Source: Halopseudomonas phragmitis (lineage in GTDB: Bacteria; Pseudomonadota; Gammaproteobacteria; Pseudomonadales; Pseudomonadaceae). Taken from it: 64,000 nucleotides of DNA. Under the pieces are notes generated by a model. That model did not search any database. It was not told where the DNA came from and saw only the letters and a list, made by a program, of their open reading frames with translations. Location: NCBI RefSeq assembly GCF_002056295.1, contig NZ_CP020100.1:2627501-2691500 (forward strand), written 5' to 3'. The position numbers and the translations under genes are program-made. This document shows positions 38,114 to 47,061 of this stretch, piece after piece. Positions within the stretch are counted from its first letter, which is position 1. Every line of letters starts with the position of its first letter.

Positions 38114-38358
38114 CGGGATGTGCGACGGTAGAACCTGCGCACGGCGTGCCATCATACTCCTGCCAGTTATCGGGCGCTGTAGCGAATGCGACAGCAATAG
38201 TTGTCAATGAGCCGGAAGTCGCTCACAGAATTGCTGTTGGCTGCATTCAGGAGGTATGCCGATACAGAGCAGGCTTGTTATAGTCACGCCTTTGTCACGG
38301 CCGTTATTGCAGCAGCTGGCACCAGCGCCGGCAATGCCACCTAAGGAGTAGTTGAGCC

Positions 38359-39171
38359 ATGCCCGAGTATCAGACCCTACTGGTAGAGCAGCACGACAAG
38401 GTTGCCCATGTGCTGATCAACCGGCCGGAAAAGGTCAATGCCATGAATGCGGCGTTCTGGGACGAGATCGTGCAAGTGTTTGGCTGGGTCGACCAGACCG
38501 ACAGCGTGCGCGTGGTAGTGATTTCCGGGGCTGGCAAACACTTTTCCGCAGGTATCGACCTGGCGATGCTGGCCCAGGCCGCCGCTGGCATGACTACTGA
38601 CATCGGCCGCAATGCCGAGCGAATTCGCCGTAACATCCTGCGTCTGCAAGCGTCCTTCAACGCCATTGATCAGTGCCGTAAACCGGTCATTGCCGCGGTG
38701 CATGGCTATTGCCTGGGTGGCGCAATCGATCTGATTTCCGCCTGCGATATGCGTTACAGCACCCCCGATGCCCAGTTCTCGATCAAGGAAATCGACATGG
38801 GCATGGCCGCCGATGTTGGCACCCTCCAGCGATTGCCGCACCTGATCGGCGATGGCATGATGCGTGAGTTGGCCTACACCGGGCGCATGGTCGATGGCCA
38901 TGAAGCAGCCCGGATCGGGCTGGTCAACCGGACCTGGGATAGCCACGCCGAACTGCTTGAGGGGGTGTTGGCGCTGGCCGCGGAGATCGCCTCGAAATCA
39001 CCCCTGGCGATCCGTGGGACCAAGGAAATGATTCGCTACAGCCGCGATCACAGTGTCGAGGATGGACTGAACTATATCGCTAGCTGGAATGCAGCCATGC
39101 TGCAATCCGAAGATCTCAAGTTGGCCATGACGGCGCACATGAGCAAAAAGTCGGCCGACTTTGCTGATTGA
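38359..39171 (+). CDS. crotonase-family protein, dienoyl-CoA isomerase-like
   Basis: A 270-residue enoyl-CoA hydratase/isomerase. It carries the signature of delta3,5-delta2,4-dienoyl-CoA isomerases, GMAADVGTLQRLP. D124, E144 and D152 are spaced exactly as the catalytic D176, E196 and D204 of the rat enzyme. HFSAGIDLAML supplies the oxyanion hole. It would help oxidise unsaturated fatty acids with odd-position double bonds. The start follows AAGGAGTAGTTGAGCC. The longer product name in many genomes is simply enoyl-CoA hydratase. Confidence 0.9.
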   Translation: MPEYQTLLVEQHDKVAHVLINRPEKVNAMNAAFWDEIVQVFGWVDQTDSVRVVVISGAGKHFSAGIDLAMLAQAAAGMTTDIGRNAERIRRNILRLQASFNAIDQCRKPVIAAVHGYCLGGAIDLISACDMRYSTPDAQFSIKEIDMGMAADVGTLQRLPHLIGDGMMRELAYTGRMVDGHEAARIGLVNRTWDSHAELLEGVLALAAEIASKSPLAIRGTKEMIRYSRDHSVEDGLNYIASWNAAMLQSEDLKLAMTAHMSKKSADFAD

Positions 39172-39211
39172 TTCAGGCCTTTGACTGCAGGGATGGTGGG
39201 GAGATAACACG

Positions 39212-40861
39212 ATGCTAACCGGTGCCACATCACTTGATCTTGTCAGGGATGAACTGTTCGCCACGATTGGCGATGTCGAAGATGTACTGCAGCAATTCCT
39301 TGAAGATCGGCGCAATGGCAGCTTGCTGCAGCGAGCGATCGAAGGCATGCAGCAGGTTCGGGGTACGCTATCGCTGATCGAATTGCGAGGCGGCTCGTTA
39401 CTGGTGGCGGAAATGGTCGCGCTGGCCACCGATATACCCGTACACGATGGTGAGGGTCGCAACGAACCGCTGACCGCACTGTGTGACAGCTTGTTCCTGC
39501 TGGGCCGCTATCTGCATCTGAGTCGTCAACAGGGTACTGAGCGGCCTGAGCTGCTGCTGCCGGCCATCAACCGGCTGCGCGCTTTGCAGGCTGGCCAAGC
39601 CCCGTTGCCTGACAGCTACTTCTACCAATTGCCCGTCGACCTGCCGCTGACCGCTGCCGGCAGTTCGACCGCGTTGGGTGCCAAGACCTTTGCCCGGTTA
39701 CGGCAAATGTATCAGGTCGGTCTGCTTGGCCTGCTGCGCGATGACAGCCTGGCCACCGCCGCACCGCTGATGCAGCGTGCCTTGCAGCGCTGGGAAACCA
39801 GCCTGAATCAGGCTGGAGCATCACTGTGCCAGGCTGCTTCGGCCGCGCTCGAAGGGATTGAGCAGACGCCGTTGACACTGACCACCGAGCGTAAGCGGCT
39901 ATTCGCCCGTCTCGACCGGGAAGTCCGGCGTCTGGGCAACGCTATTGACGCGCCGGCTACGGCCTCGCCGTTATTACCCGAGTTTCTTTATCTGGTAGCT
40001 CTCTCTGCTGACACCAGCAGCCGCTGCCAGAGCCTGCGTCAGGCTCTGAACCTGCCGGCTCCGGGCTTTACCGATGCCGAACTGGAGCAAGGTCGGCAGC
40101 GTCTGAATGGCCCCGGCGCAGACGTCATGCGCTCGGTTGCCGAAGCGCTGCACGAGGAAGTCACCGGCATCAAGGACCTGCTCGACCTGCTGGCGCGTAA
40201 TGCCGGTGACGCCGAGCAGTCCCTGGAAAGCCTCAAGGCCGGGCTCGAGCGGCTGTGGAAAACGCTCAGCATGCTTGATCTGGCCGAGGTCTCTGACGGC
40301 ATTCGTCAGGCGGTAAGCCAGCTTGAAGGCTGGCAGCCAGGCAAAACCCAGGTGCTGGAGCAGGTGGCTGATGCCGTGTTGCAGGCCGAAACCGCCGTCA
40401 ACCGACTCGATAATCCGAGCGAGGCTGGTTTGTTGGGCGGGCAGGGCGGCTTGCCTGAGCCGGTCGAACTGAAAGAAGCACGGATTGTACTGATCGAAGA
40501 GTCACAGGCCGGGCTAGCATTGGCCAAGCGGGCGATCACGGCCTATACCGAATCCAGCAATGACGCGATGCACCTGCTTAATGTACCCAGCACCCTGGAT
40601 ACCGTCCGTGGTGGGTTGGTATTTCTGGGCATGAGCAGAGCGGCCAAGGTCATTCACCTGGCTTCACGATTCATCAAGGAAAGCATGCTAGAGCGTCAAC
40701 AGGTGCCTCAGGCATCGCAGCTGGAAATACTGGCTGACGCCCTGACCAGCATTGAGTTCTATCTGGAATCGGCCGAACGCTCGAGTGTAACCACCAGCGA
40801 TGTGCTGGCGCTGGCCGAGGACAGCCTGGCTGAACTGGGCTACAAGATTTCCGAGGTCTGA
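39212..40861 (+). CDS. fimL: FimL, ChpA-related regulator of pili and cAMP signalling
   Basis: A 549-residue cytoplasmic helical protein related to the N-terminal part of ChpA. In P. aeruginosa FimL supports type IV pilus function and cAMP/Vfr signalling. HPt-like helical segments are visible (about 10-70 and 310-370), but the phosphorylatable histidine is missing: the expected place reads VRGTLSLIELRGG. FimL is known as a non-phosphorylatable homologue. Position between the crotonase and nudC is the same as in P. aeruginosa, which supports the name. Confidence 0.88.
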   Translation: MLTGATSLDLVRDELFATIGDVEDVLQQFLEDRRNGSLLQRAIEGMQQVRGTLSLIELRGGSLLVAEMVALATDIPVHDGEGRNEPLTALCDSLFLLGRYLHLSRQQGTERPELLLPAINRLRALQAGQAPLPDSYFYQLPVDLPLTAAGSSTALGAKTFARLRQMYQVGLLGLLRDDSLATAAPLMQRALQRWETSLNQAGASLCQAASAALEGIEQTPLTLTTERKRLFARLDREVRRLGNAIDAPATASPLLPEFLYLVALSADTSSRCQSLRQALNLPAPGFTDAELEQGRQRLNGPGADVMRSVAEALHEEVTGIKDLLDLLARNAGDAEQSLESLKAGLERLWKTLSMLDLAEVSDGIRQAVSQLEGWQPGKTQVLEQVADAVLQAETAVNRLDNPSEAGLLGGQGGLPEPVELKEARIVLIEESQAGLALAKRAITAYTESSNDAMHLLNVPSTLDTVRGGLVFLGMSRAAKVIHLASRFIKESMLERQQVPQASQLEILADALTSIEFYLESAERSSVTTSDVLALAEDSLAELGYKISEV

Positions 40862-40866
40862 TCCTG

Positions 40867-41706
40867 ATGCATTCGCCCTTCGGTCGTTTTGTTCCTGCCA
40901 ATGACCCAAGTCAGAGTCCTGATGATGGATGGGTAGTGGTCTATTATCAGGAACGCTTTGCCTTGTACGAAGGGCGCTTTCTGGTTGATATTGACACGGC
41001 CCGATTCCTTGGCCGGACAGAACAGCGCCTGCTGCTCGGATACCTGGACGGCAAACCGTGCCAGTTGTTTCGGTTGGCCGAGCCCTGTGATTTGCCCGGT
41101 ATCAGCTGGCACGGGCTGCGAGCACTGATTGGCCAGGTTGATGATCAGACCTTCCGTTTGCTTGGGCTGGCCCAGCAACTGGATGCCTGGGCCGAAACCC
41201 ACCGATTCTGTGGCCGCTGTGGCACCGCCATGTTGCCGCGCCCGGCTGAACGGGCCATGGAGTGCCCAGGCTGCGGCTTGCGCCAATACCCCAAACTCTC
41301 GCCTTGCATTATCGTTCTGGTAACCCGCGGCGATGAAATTCTCCTGGCCCGTGCCCCGCATTTTCGTCCCGGATTTTTCAGTACGCTGGCCGGTTTTATC
41401 GAGCCGGGTGAGTCAGCTGAAGAGTGCCTGCATCGAGAAGTGATGGAGGAGGTCGGCCTGGAGGTTGAGCAATTGGAATATTTGGGTAGTCAGAACTGGC
41501 CGTTCCCCAATTCCCTGATGTTGGGCTTTCACGCCCGTTATGTCGGTGGCGAGATCCGCCCACAACCCGAAGAGATTGAAGAGGCCCAGTGGTGGCCGCT
41601 GGACCAGCTCCCGGGCATCCCGCCCCAGGGTACTATCTCGCGCTGGTTGATCGACTGTTACCTGGCCCGCCGCAGCGGTCGTCAGGACCCACCCATGCCA
41701 GCCTGA
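40867..41706 (+). CDS. nudC: NudC, NAD(H) pyrophosphatase / RNA deNADding enzyme
   Basis: A 279-residue Nudix hydrolase that splits NADH and removes NAD caps from RNA. It has a zinc ribbon (CGRCGTAMLPRPAERAMECPGCG), the Nudix box GFIEPGESAEECLHREVMEEVG, and the NADH-specific motif in the form SQNWPFPNS. It follows fimL by 5 bp and precedes a small membrane protein gene by 15 bp. Confidence 0.97.
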   Translation: MHSPFGRFVPANDPSQSPDDGWVVVYYQERFALYEGRFLVDIDTARFLGRTEQRLLLGYLDGKPCQLFRLAEPCDLPGISWHGLRALIGQVDDQTFRLLGLAQQLDAWAETHRFCGRCGTAMLPRPAERAMECPGCGLRQYPKLSPCIIVLVTRGDEILLARAPHFRPGFFSTLAGFIEPGESAEECLHREVMEEVGLEVEQLEYLGSQNWPFPNSLMLGFHARYVGGEIRPQPEEIEEAQWWPLDQLPGIPPQGTISRWLIDCYLARRSGRQDPPMPA

Positions 41707-41721
41707 TTCCAAGGAGAACAG

Positions 41722-42372
41722 ATGCAATACCTGGGTTTAGCCGTGCTGGTGGGTGTAGTTGCACTTCTGATGCTATTGATTGTGTTGCGTTTGGGCTGGC
41801 GTCCGGGCTGGTGGCTGGCCTGGCTAAAGGGCAATCTGCTGGTATTGGGGTTGGCTGCTAGCCTGGCAATCGGTCTGGCAGCCTGGGATCTGCATTATTA
41901 CCGTCCGCTGGAAGGCGATGGTACGGTCGCGACTCTGGAACTGCGCCAGCTTGGACCGCAACGTTACGAGGTGCTGGTCAATGAAGCAGGTAAAACCCGC
42001 CGCCTGACTTTGGATGGCGACCAGTGGGAACTGGATGCTCAGGTATTGCGCTGGGCTGGGCTGCCCCATGTACTGGGGTTGCAGGACGGCTATCGGCTGC
42101 ACCGCCTGCGCGGCCGTTACCTGGCGCTGGAACAACAGCGTCAGCAGGACGCCCAACTCAACAGCCAATTGCATGCCACCCCCACCTGGCGTGACCTGTG
42201 GCAATGGCTGGATCAGCTCAATGCCGACCTATGGCTGCGCGCCGACGCCTTCACCGTGCGCTTCATGCCCCTGGCCGATGGCGCCCGCTTTGCCATCGAG
42301 TCTGGAGTGACCGGGCTGACTCCGGTACCGCTTAATCCAGCTGCGGTTGAGGCTTTACAGCGGTTTGAGTGA
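41722..42372 (+). CDS. conserved membrane-anchored protein of unknown function
   Basis: A 216-residue protein with two N-terminal membrane helices (about 3-23 and 33-52) and a soluble C-terminal part. I recognise it only as the conserved hypothetical that follows nudC in pseudomonads (PA1824-like). The soluble part includes LDGDQWELDAQVLRWAGLPHVLGLQDGYRLHRLRGRYLALEQQR. A ribosome site (AAGGAGAA) precedes the ATG. It ends the crotonase-fimL-nudC strand and meets a bidirectional terminator. Confidence 0.85.
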   Translation: MQYLGLAVLVGVVALLMLLIVLRLGWRPGWWLAWLKGNLLVLGLAASLAIGLAAWDLHYYRPLEGDGTVATLELRQLGPQRYEVLVNEAGKTRRLTLDGDQWELDAQVLRWAGLPHVLGLQDGYRLHRLRGRYLALEQQRQQDAQLNSQLHATPTWRDLWQWLDQLNADLWLRADAFTVRFMPLADGARFAIESGVTGLTPVPLNPAAVEALQRFE

Positions 42373-42397
42373 AATGGGAGTGCAGTTGTAGGGGCAT

Positions 42398-42426
42398 AAA
42401 AAACCGGCGCTGGGCGCCGGTTTTTT
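42398..42426. terminator. bidirectional terminator between the PA1824-like gene and the SDR gene
   Basis: CCGGCGC/GCGCCGG stem (42404-42410 with 42414-42420) with a 3-base loop, flanked by an A-run on the left and a T-run on the right. It serves both convergent genes. Confidence 0.93.
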
Positions 42427-42441
42427 GTTGCTAGGCTTGCC

Positions 42442-43209
42442 TCAGGCGAGCATGCCGCCGTCGACGTTGATAGCAGTGCCGGTGGTGTAGCTGGAAGCGT
42501 CGCTGACCAGATACAGGACGGTGCCGGCCATTTCACTGGGATCGGCGGCGCGGCGCAGGGGGATGCGCTGCAGGGCATTCTTGAGGATACTGTCGTTGCT
42601 GGTCAGGGCTGAGGCGAACTTGGTGTCGGTCAGGCCGGGCAGCAGGGCGTTGCAGCGGATGCCGAACTGGGCGCATTCCTTGGCGAACACCTTGGTCATG
42701 TTGATCACGGCGGCCTTGGTGATCGAGTAGATGCCTTGCAGGTCGCCCGGTACTACGCCGTTGACCGAGGCGACGTTGAGGATGGCACCGCCGCCGTTTT
42801 CGCGCATCAGTTTGCCGGCTTCGACCGACATGAAGAAATAGCCGCGGATGTTGACGTCTACGGTCTTTTGGAAGGCGCCCAGGTCAGTATCCAGCACGTT
42901 GCCGAAGTAGGGGTTGGCAGCGGCGTTATTGACCAGGATGTCGAGTTTGCCGAACTGTTCGCGGATGGCGCCGATGGTCTGGCTGATCTGGTCCATGTCG
43001 CCGATGTGGCAGGCCATGGCTACGGCTTTGCCACCAGCAGCGTTGATGGCGTCGGCCACTTGCTGGCAATCGTCGATCTTGCGGCTGGAGATGATGACCT
43101 GGGCACCCTGTTGGGCCAGCAGTTTGGCGATCGCCTCACCAATACCACGACTGGCGCCAGTGACCAGCGCGACCTTGCCGTCGAGGTCAAACAGTTGAGT
43201 CTTTTGCAT
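42442..43209 (-). CDS. short-chain dehydrogenase/reductase
   Basis: A 255-residue classical SDR. It has the cofactor motif TGASRGIG, NNAA, the active serine in NVASVNG, and the YSITK pair. The start of the second strand ends in a basic residue (SSRK), which favours NADP. The substrate is not evident. It follows the kinase-like gene by 16 bp; this neighbourhood in pseudomonads is linked to acyl-CoA and lipid oxidation, so a hydroxyacyl or similar alcohol is a reasonable guess. Confidence 0.92.
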   Translation of the reverse strand: MQKTQLFDLDGKVALVTGASRGIGEAIAKLLAQQGAQVIISSRKIDDCQQVADAINAAGGKAVAMACHIGDMDQISQTIGAIREQFGKLDILVNNAAANPYFGNVLDTDLGAFQKTVDVNIRGYFFMSVEAGKLMRENGGGAILNVASVNGVVPGDLQGIYSITKAAVINMTKVFAKECAQFGIRCNALLPGLTDTKFASALTSNDSILKNALQRIPLRRAADPSEMAGTVLYLVSDASSYTTGTAINVDGGMLA

Positions 43210-43225
43210 GATTGTTGTCCTTTGG

Positions 43226-44293
43226 TTACAGGGCTGATTGCTGAATGACGGCCAGACTGCGCTGCTCCAGCTGTTTGTTCATGACAATGAAGCCAGCGAA
43301 ACGCGGGTTGCTGGTCTGGCCATGGTAGTAGCGGTAGTAGATCTGCTGGGTAATGCCGGCCAGACGGAACATGCCGAACACATAGTAGTAGTCCAGGTTG
43401 TCGATCTGGATACCGGCGCGCTCGGCGTAGTAGTCGGCAAACTCCTGACGGGTCAGCATGCCAGGGGCGTTGCTCGGCTGCAGTCGGGTGGCCTGGTGGT
43501 CGGCCGGGTCGTTGGCTTCGATCCAGTAGGCCAGGGTGTTGCCCAGCTCCATCAGCGGGTCGCCAAGGGTGGTCAGCTCCCAGTCCAGTACGCCGATGAT
43601 GCGCATCGGGTCGTTCGGGTCGAGGATCACATTGTCCAGCCGGTAGTCGTTGTGCACGATGCCGGGTTTGGGATGGTCAGCCGGCATATGCTCACGCAGC
43701 CAGGCAATCACCGGCTCCCAGCCGGGAGCATCGGGAGTGGCGGCTTTCTGGTAGCGGTCAATCCAGCCTTCAACCTGGCGTTTCACATAACCTTCGGGTT
43801 TGCCCAGATCACCCAGACCGCAGGCTACGTAGTCGACGTTGTGCAGTTCAACCAGTTTGTCGATGAAGCTTTTGCACAGTTCCCGGGTCTTGCTCTCGTC
43901 CAGCCCCAGTTCGGTAGGGATATCGGCGCGCAGAATGGTGCCTTCGACCTTTTCCATCACGTAGAACTCACAGCCTGTGACCGACTCGTCGGTGCAGTGC
44001 ACGTAGGCTTTGGGGCAGTAGGGGAAACCGGCGTTTAGCTGGTTGAGAATACGGAATTCGCGGCCCATGTCATGTGCCGACTTGGCTTTCTTGCCGAACG
44101 GCGGGCGGCGCAGTACCAGATCCTTGCCAGGATAGCTGAGCAGGTAGGTCAGGTTGGACGCACCACCCTGGAACTGACGAACTTGCGGTGTGCCTTCAAG
44201 TTCCTCGATATGCTGCTTGAGGTATTGATCGACAGCTTGTACATCCAGTTCTTCGCCCTGGCGAACGCTGGTAGTCTGATCGGTAGCGGACAT
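43226..44293 (-). CDS. APH-family kinase-like protein (ACAD10/11 N-domain type)
   Basis: A 355-residue protein-kinase-fold phosphotransferase. It has QFQGGASNLTYLL (P-loop-like), the lysine-equivalent region LVLRRPPFGKKAKSAHDMGREFRIL, the catalytic loop IVHNDYRLDNVILD, and IGVLDWELTTLGDP. This subtype matches the kinase domain fused to acyl-CoA dehydrogenase in ACAD10/11, which phosphorylates 4-hydroxyacyl-CoA. The start at 44293 has AAGGAAAACC upstream. It is not an antibiotic resistance gene by its subtype. A palindrome at 44383 may control it. Confidence 0.88.
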   Translation of the reverse strand: MSATDQTTSVRQGEELDVQAVDQYLKQHIEELEGTPQVRQFQGGASNLTYLLSYPGKDLVLRRPPFGKKAKSAHDMGREFRILNQLNAGFPYCPKAYVHCTDESVTGCEFYVMEKVEGTILRADIPTELGLDESKTRELCKSFIDKLVELHNVDYVACGLGDLGKPEGYVKRQVEGWIDRYQKAATPDAPGWEPVIAWLREHMPADHPKPGIVHNDYRLDNVILDPNDPMRIIGVLDWELTTLGDPLMELGNTLAYWIEANDPADHQATRLQPSNAPGMLTRQEFADYYAERAGIQIDNLDYYYVFGMFRLAGITQQIYYRYYHGQTSNPRFAGFIVMNKQLEQRSLAVIQQSAL

Positions 44294-44382
44294 GGTTTTC
44301 CTTACTTGATAGGTACTAGGCATGAACGGATTAGCATGAATAGTCAGCTAATCTAATGCAGTGACCTGAGGGCAGCAAGGTT

Positions 44383-44394
44383 AAACGGCCGTTT
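44383..44394. promoter_or_regulatory. palindromic operator, PsrA/TetR-like
   Basis: AAACGGCCGTTT, a perfect 12-bp palindrome with a G after it, fits the AAAC-N4-GTTTG form described for the fatty-acid regulator PsrA. It lies 90 bp upstream of the kinase-like gene. A related 16-mer occurs at 44941-44956. Confidence 0.5.
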
Positions 44395-44443
44395 GAATCG
44401 GCTTATCAGGTAGGGTGTTGTTGAAGGATTGGTGAGGGTTATG

Positions 44444-44470
44444 ACCCGTCACCACAAAGTGGTGACGGGT
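44444..44470. repeat. perfect hairpin after the SCP2 gene
   Basis: A 12-bp perfect stem (44444-44455 with 44459-44470) with an AAA loop, 9 bp beyond the SCP2 stop. It lacks a T-run, so it may protect mRNA ends or attenuate rather than terminate. Confidence 0.6.
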
Positions 44471-44478
44471 GAAGCTAC

Positions 44479-44793
44479 TTAAGCCGGGAACAGCTCGCCC
44501 AGCTTCAGCGCCAGCATCATGTCGCCTTCGGCGCGCAGTTTTCCGGCCATGAAGGCCTGCATGCCGTCGGTTTCACCAGTCATCACGCCGACCAGAGTGG
44601 CGCTGTCCATGATCAGGGTCACGTTCGGATCGGCAGCGTCGCCCTGATTGACGGCACAGGTGCCATCCTTGACGGCTACGTTGAAGTTTTCGCCATCTTC
44701 GATGTTGAACTGGAACACCAGATCCAGGCCGGCAGCGGCAGAGGCGTTGAACTTGGTTTCCATCTTGCTGATGATGTCTGCGACGGTAGTCAT
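44479..44793 (-). CDS. SCP2 sterol-carrier-like lipid-binding protein
   Basis: A 104-residue SCP-2 domain protein. It has LDLVFQFNIEDGENFNVAVKDG, the strand pattern PNVTLIMDSATLVGVMTGE, and the closing AEGDMMLALKLGELF. Bacterial stand-alone SCP2 proteins bind fatty acyl-CoA or other lipids. It is transcribed toward the kinase-like and SDR genes and may belong to the same lipid pathway. A 244-bp gap separates it from divergent sohB. Confidence 0.93.
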   Translation of the reverse strand: MTTVADIISKMETKFNASAAAGLDLVFQFNIEDGENFNVAVKDGTCAVNQGDAADPNVTLIMDSATLVGVMTGETDGMQAFMAGKLRAEGDMMLALKLGELFPA

Positions 44794-44940
44794 TTGCCTG
44801 TCCTATTCATGCTGTTGTTGTGGTGACGGCTGTGGCCGCTCACCCAATATGGTGGGTCACCCATCAAGCTTCAGGGTACGGATCGCACTGGAAGCTTGAG
44901 CATGAGGTTAGGCGGGGGGCGGGGGGCTGTCAATAAAAAA

Positions 44941-44956
44941 TCATACGTTTGTTTGA
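44941..44956. promoter_or_regulatory. second PsrA/TetR-like half-palindrome upstream of the SCP2 gene
   Basis: On the minus strand TCAAACAAACGTATGA aligns with TTAAACGGCCGTTTGA around 44381-44396, with the arms nearly conserved. It lies 148 bp upstream of the SCP2 start in the divergent gap with sohB. A TTGACA word follows it on the minus strand. Confidence 0.35.
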
Positions 44957-45037
44957 ATTTGCTTTTTAACTGGAAATGTCAGTTTGGCACAGGTTTGTTG
45001 TTATGCTTGAAACCCTCTCATTAGCTGGAGTGCTTAC

Positions 45038-46057
45038 GTGGAATGGTTAGCTGATTATGGGTTATTCATGGCCAAGGCGGTTACCGTCCTGGTGGTGTTG
45101 CTGGTGCTGGTAGCGGCGATAGCCGGGGCCAAGACTCGGCAGCGGCGCGGGGAAGGCAGTCTGACGGTGACCAAGGTCAACGAACAACTGGCCAGAATGA
45201 CGGACAAGCTGGCTCAAACCGTGCTGGAGAAAGCCGATTACAAGGCCATGCTCAAGGCCCGCAAGGCAGAGGATAAAGCACGAAGCAAGTCCGAGGAAAA
45301 GCGTGCGCGGGTATTCGTGTTGAATTTTCATGGCGACATCAAGGCCAGTGCCTTGGAAAATCTGCGCCATGAGGTCACGGCAGTATTGGAGCTGGCGGAT
45401 GCTGATGATGAGGTGGTGGTCAAGCTCGAAAGCGGTGGCGGCATGGTGCATGCTTATGGCCTGGCCGCATCCCAGCTTTGCCGGGTCCGTGAAGCCGGAG
45501 TGCCGCTTACGGTTTGTGTCGACAAGATCGCCGCCAGCGGTGGCTACATGATGGCTTGTATCGCTGACCGCATTCTGGCCGCGCCCTTTGCCATGCTTGG
45601 TTCGATTGGCGTGGTAGCACAGTTGCCCAACTTCAATCGGCTACTGAAAAAGCATGACATTGATTACGAGATGCTGACCGCCGGTGAATACAAGCGGACC
45701 CTGACTCTGTTCGGCGAGAACACTGACAAGGGTCGGGAAAAATTTCAGGAAGACCTGGAAAACATCCATCGCCTGTTCAAGGGCTTTGTCGGTCGTTACC
45801 GCCCGCAACTGGATATCGATGCGGTAGCCACGGGTGAGGTATGGTTCGGCAGCGAGGCGCTGGAGCGGACCCTGGCTGATGAACTGACCACCAGCGATCA
45901 GTATCTGAGTCAGCGGGTCCGTCAGGCCGATGTGTTCGAGGTGCACTATTCGATGCGCAAGCGCATCCAGGAAAAACTCTCCGGGACCCTGTCGGCAACG
46001 CTGGATCGGCTGCTGCTGACCTGGGCTTCACGGTTCAACAATCAACGATTCTGGTAG
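45038..46057 (+). CDS. sohB: SohB, inner-membrane S49 peptidase
   Basis: A 339-residue peptidase of the signal peptide peptidase A family. It starts at a GTG (45038, with GGAG upstream). It has one membrane helix (about 12-30), a charged linker, then the S49 domain with S167 in AASGGYMM and K219 in AGEYKRTLT as the Ser-Lys dyad. The family acts on membrane or periplasmic peptides. It is followed by acuI after 9 bp. Confidence 0.95.
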   Translation: MEWLADYGLFMAKAVTVLVVLLVLVAAIAGAKTRQRRGEGSLTVTKVNEQLARMTDKLAQTVLEKADYKAMLKARKAEDKARSKSEEKRARVFVLNFHGDIKASALENLRHEVTAVLELADADDEVVVKLESGGGMVHAYGLAASQLCRVREAGVPLTVCVDKIAASGGYMMACIADRILAAPFAMLGSIGVVAQLPNFNRLLKKHDIDYEMLTAGEYKRTLTLFGENTDKGREKFQEDLENIHRLFKGFVGRYRPQLDIDAVATGEVWFGSEALERTLADELTTSDQYLSQRVRQADVFEVHYSMRKRIQEKLSGTLSATLDRLLLTWASRFNNQRFW

Positions 46058-46066
46058 GAGCTGAGC

Positions 46067-47053
46067 ATGTCGGAATTCAAGGCTCTGGTGGTGACAGAGG
46101 AGCAGGGCAACTATGTTTCCCAGGTGAGTCTGCGCCATATTGACGAACTGCCGCCGGGTGAAGTGCTGATCCGGGTGGCCTATTCTTCGCTGAACTTCAA
46201 GGATGCCCTGTCGGCTAGCGGCAACAAGGGCGTGACCCGCAATTTCCCCCATACTCCGGGCATCGACGCCGCCGGGGTAGTGGAGGCCAGCTCGGTGGCC
46301 GAGCTCGAGGTGGGTGATGAGGTGATTGTCACCGGTTACGACCTTGGCATGAACACTGCTGGCGGTTTCGGTCAGTATATCCGGGTACCGGCTGCCTGGG
46401 TTCTGAAACGGCCTGAAGGGCTGAGCCTGCGCGACAGCATGGTGCTGGGTACAGCGGGTCTGACCGCGGCACTGTGTATCGACAAGCTGGAACAGGCCGG
46501 TCTGGCGCCGGGGCAGGGTCCGGTTCTGGTGACCGGGGCGACTGGCGGTGTCGGCAGTATCGCCGTGGCGATTCTGGCCGGGCTAGGTTATGAGGTGGCA
46601 GCGGCCACCGGCAAGGCGCTGCAGGCTGATTTTCTCAAGCGCCTGGGCGCCAGCCTGATTGTTGACCGCTCGGCGCTGGAAGCTGGCAAGGACAAGATGC
46701 TGCTCAAGGAGCAGTGGGCCGGGGCGGTCGATACCGTCGGCGGCGACATTCTGTTCAACGTGGTCAAGTCACTGCGCTATGGCGCCAGTGTCGCCTGCTG
46801 TGGACTGACCGCAGGCGGTCAGTTCCAGGCCAGCGTATTCCCCTTCATTCTGCGCAACGTCAACCTGCTGGGGATCGACTCGGTCGAGCAGCCACTGGTC
46901 GTCAAGGCCTCGATGTGGGATCGCCTGTCGCTGCAGTGGAAGACCGACCTGCACAGCCTCTGCCACGAAGTGAGCCTTGAGGAGCTGCCGGAGCAGATCG
47001 AGAAAATCCTGGCCGGCAAGATGATCGGGCGGGTGCTGGTCAACCTCGGTTGA
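46067..47053 (+). CDS. acuI: AcuI/YhdH-type acrylyl-CoA reductase (NADPH)
   Basis: A 328-residue zinc-free medium-chain reductase of the YhdH/AcuI family. It contains YSSLNFKDALSASGNKG, PHTPGIDAAGVV, GYDLGMNTAGGF and the cofactor loop VTGATGGVGSIAV. AcuI reduces toxic acryloyl-CoA to propionyl-CoA. The ribosome site is AGGAGCTGAGC. It ends 8 bp from convergent gspF. Confidence 0.93.
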   Translation: MSEFKALVVTEEQGNYVSQVSLRHIDELPPGEVLIRVAYSSLNFKDALSASGNKGVTRNFPHTPGIDAAGVVEASSVAELEVGDEVIVTGYDLGMNTAGGFGQYIRVPAAWVLKRPEGLSLRDSMVLGTAGLTAALCIDKLEQAGLAPGQGPVLVTGATGGVGSIAVAILAGLGYEVAAATGKALQADFLKRLGASLIVDRSALEAGKDKMLLKEQWAGAVDTVGGDILFNVVKSLRYGASVACCGLTAGGQFQASVFPFILRNVNLLGIDSVEQPLVVKASMWDRLSLQWKTDLHSLCHEVSLEELPEQIEKILAGKMIGRVLVNLG

Positions 47054-47061
47054 CCAGTACG

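Noticed and set aside
43226..44293. Aminoglycoside resistance gene
   Set aside because: The kinase fold is of the ACAD10/11-associated subtype in a lipid-related neighbourhood, not of resistance enzymes.
44444..44470. Intrinsic terminator for the SCP2 gene
   Set aside because: The stem is perfect but no U-run follows in either direction.
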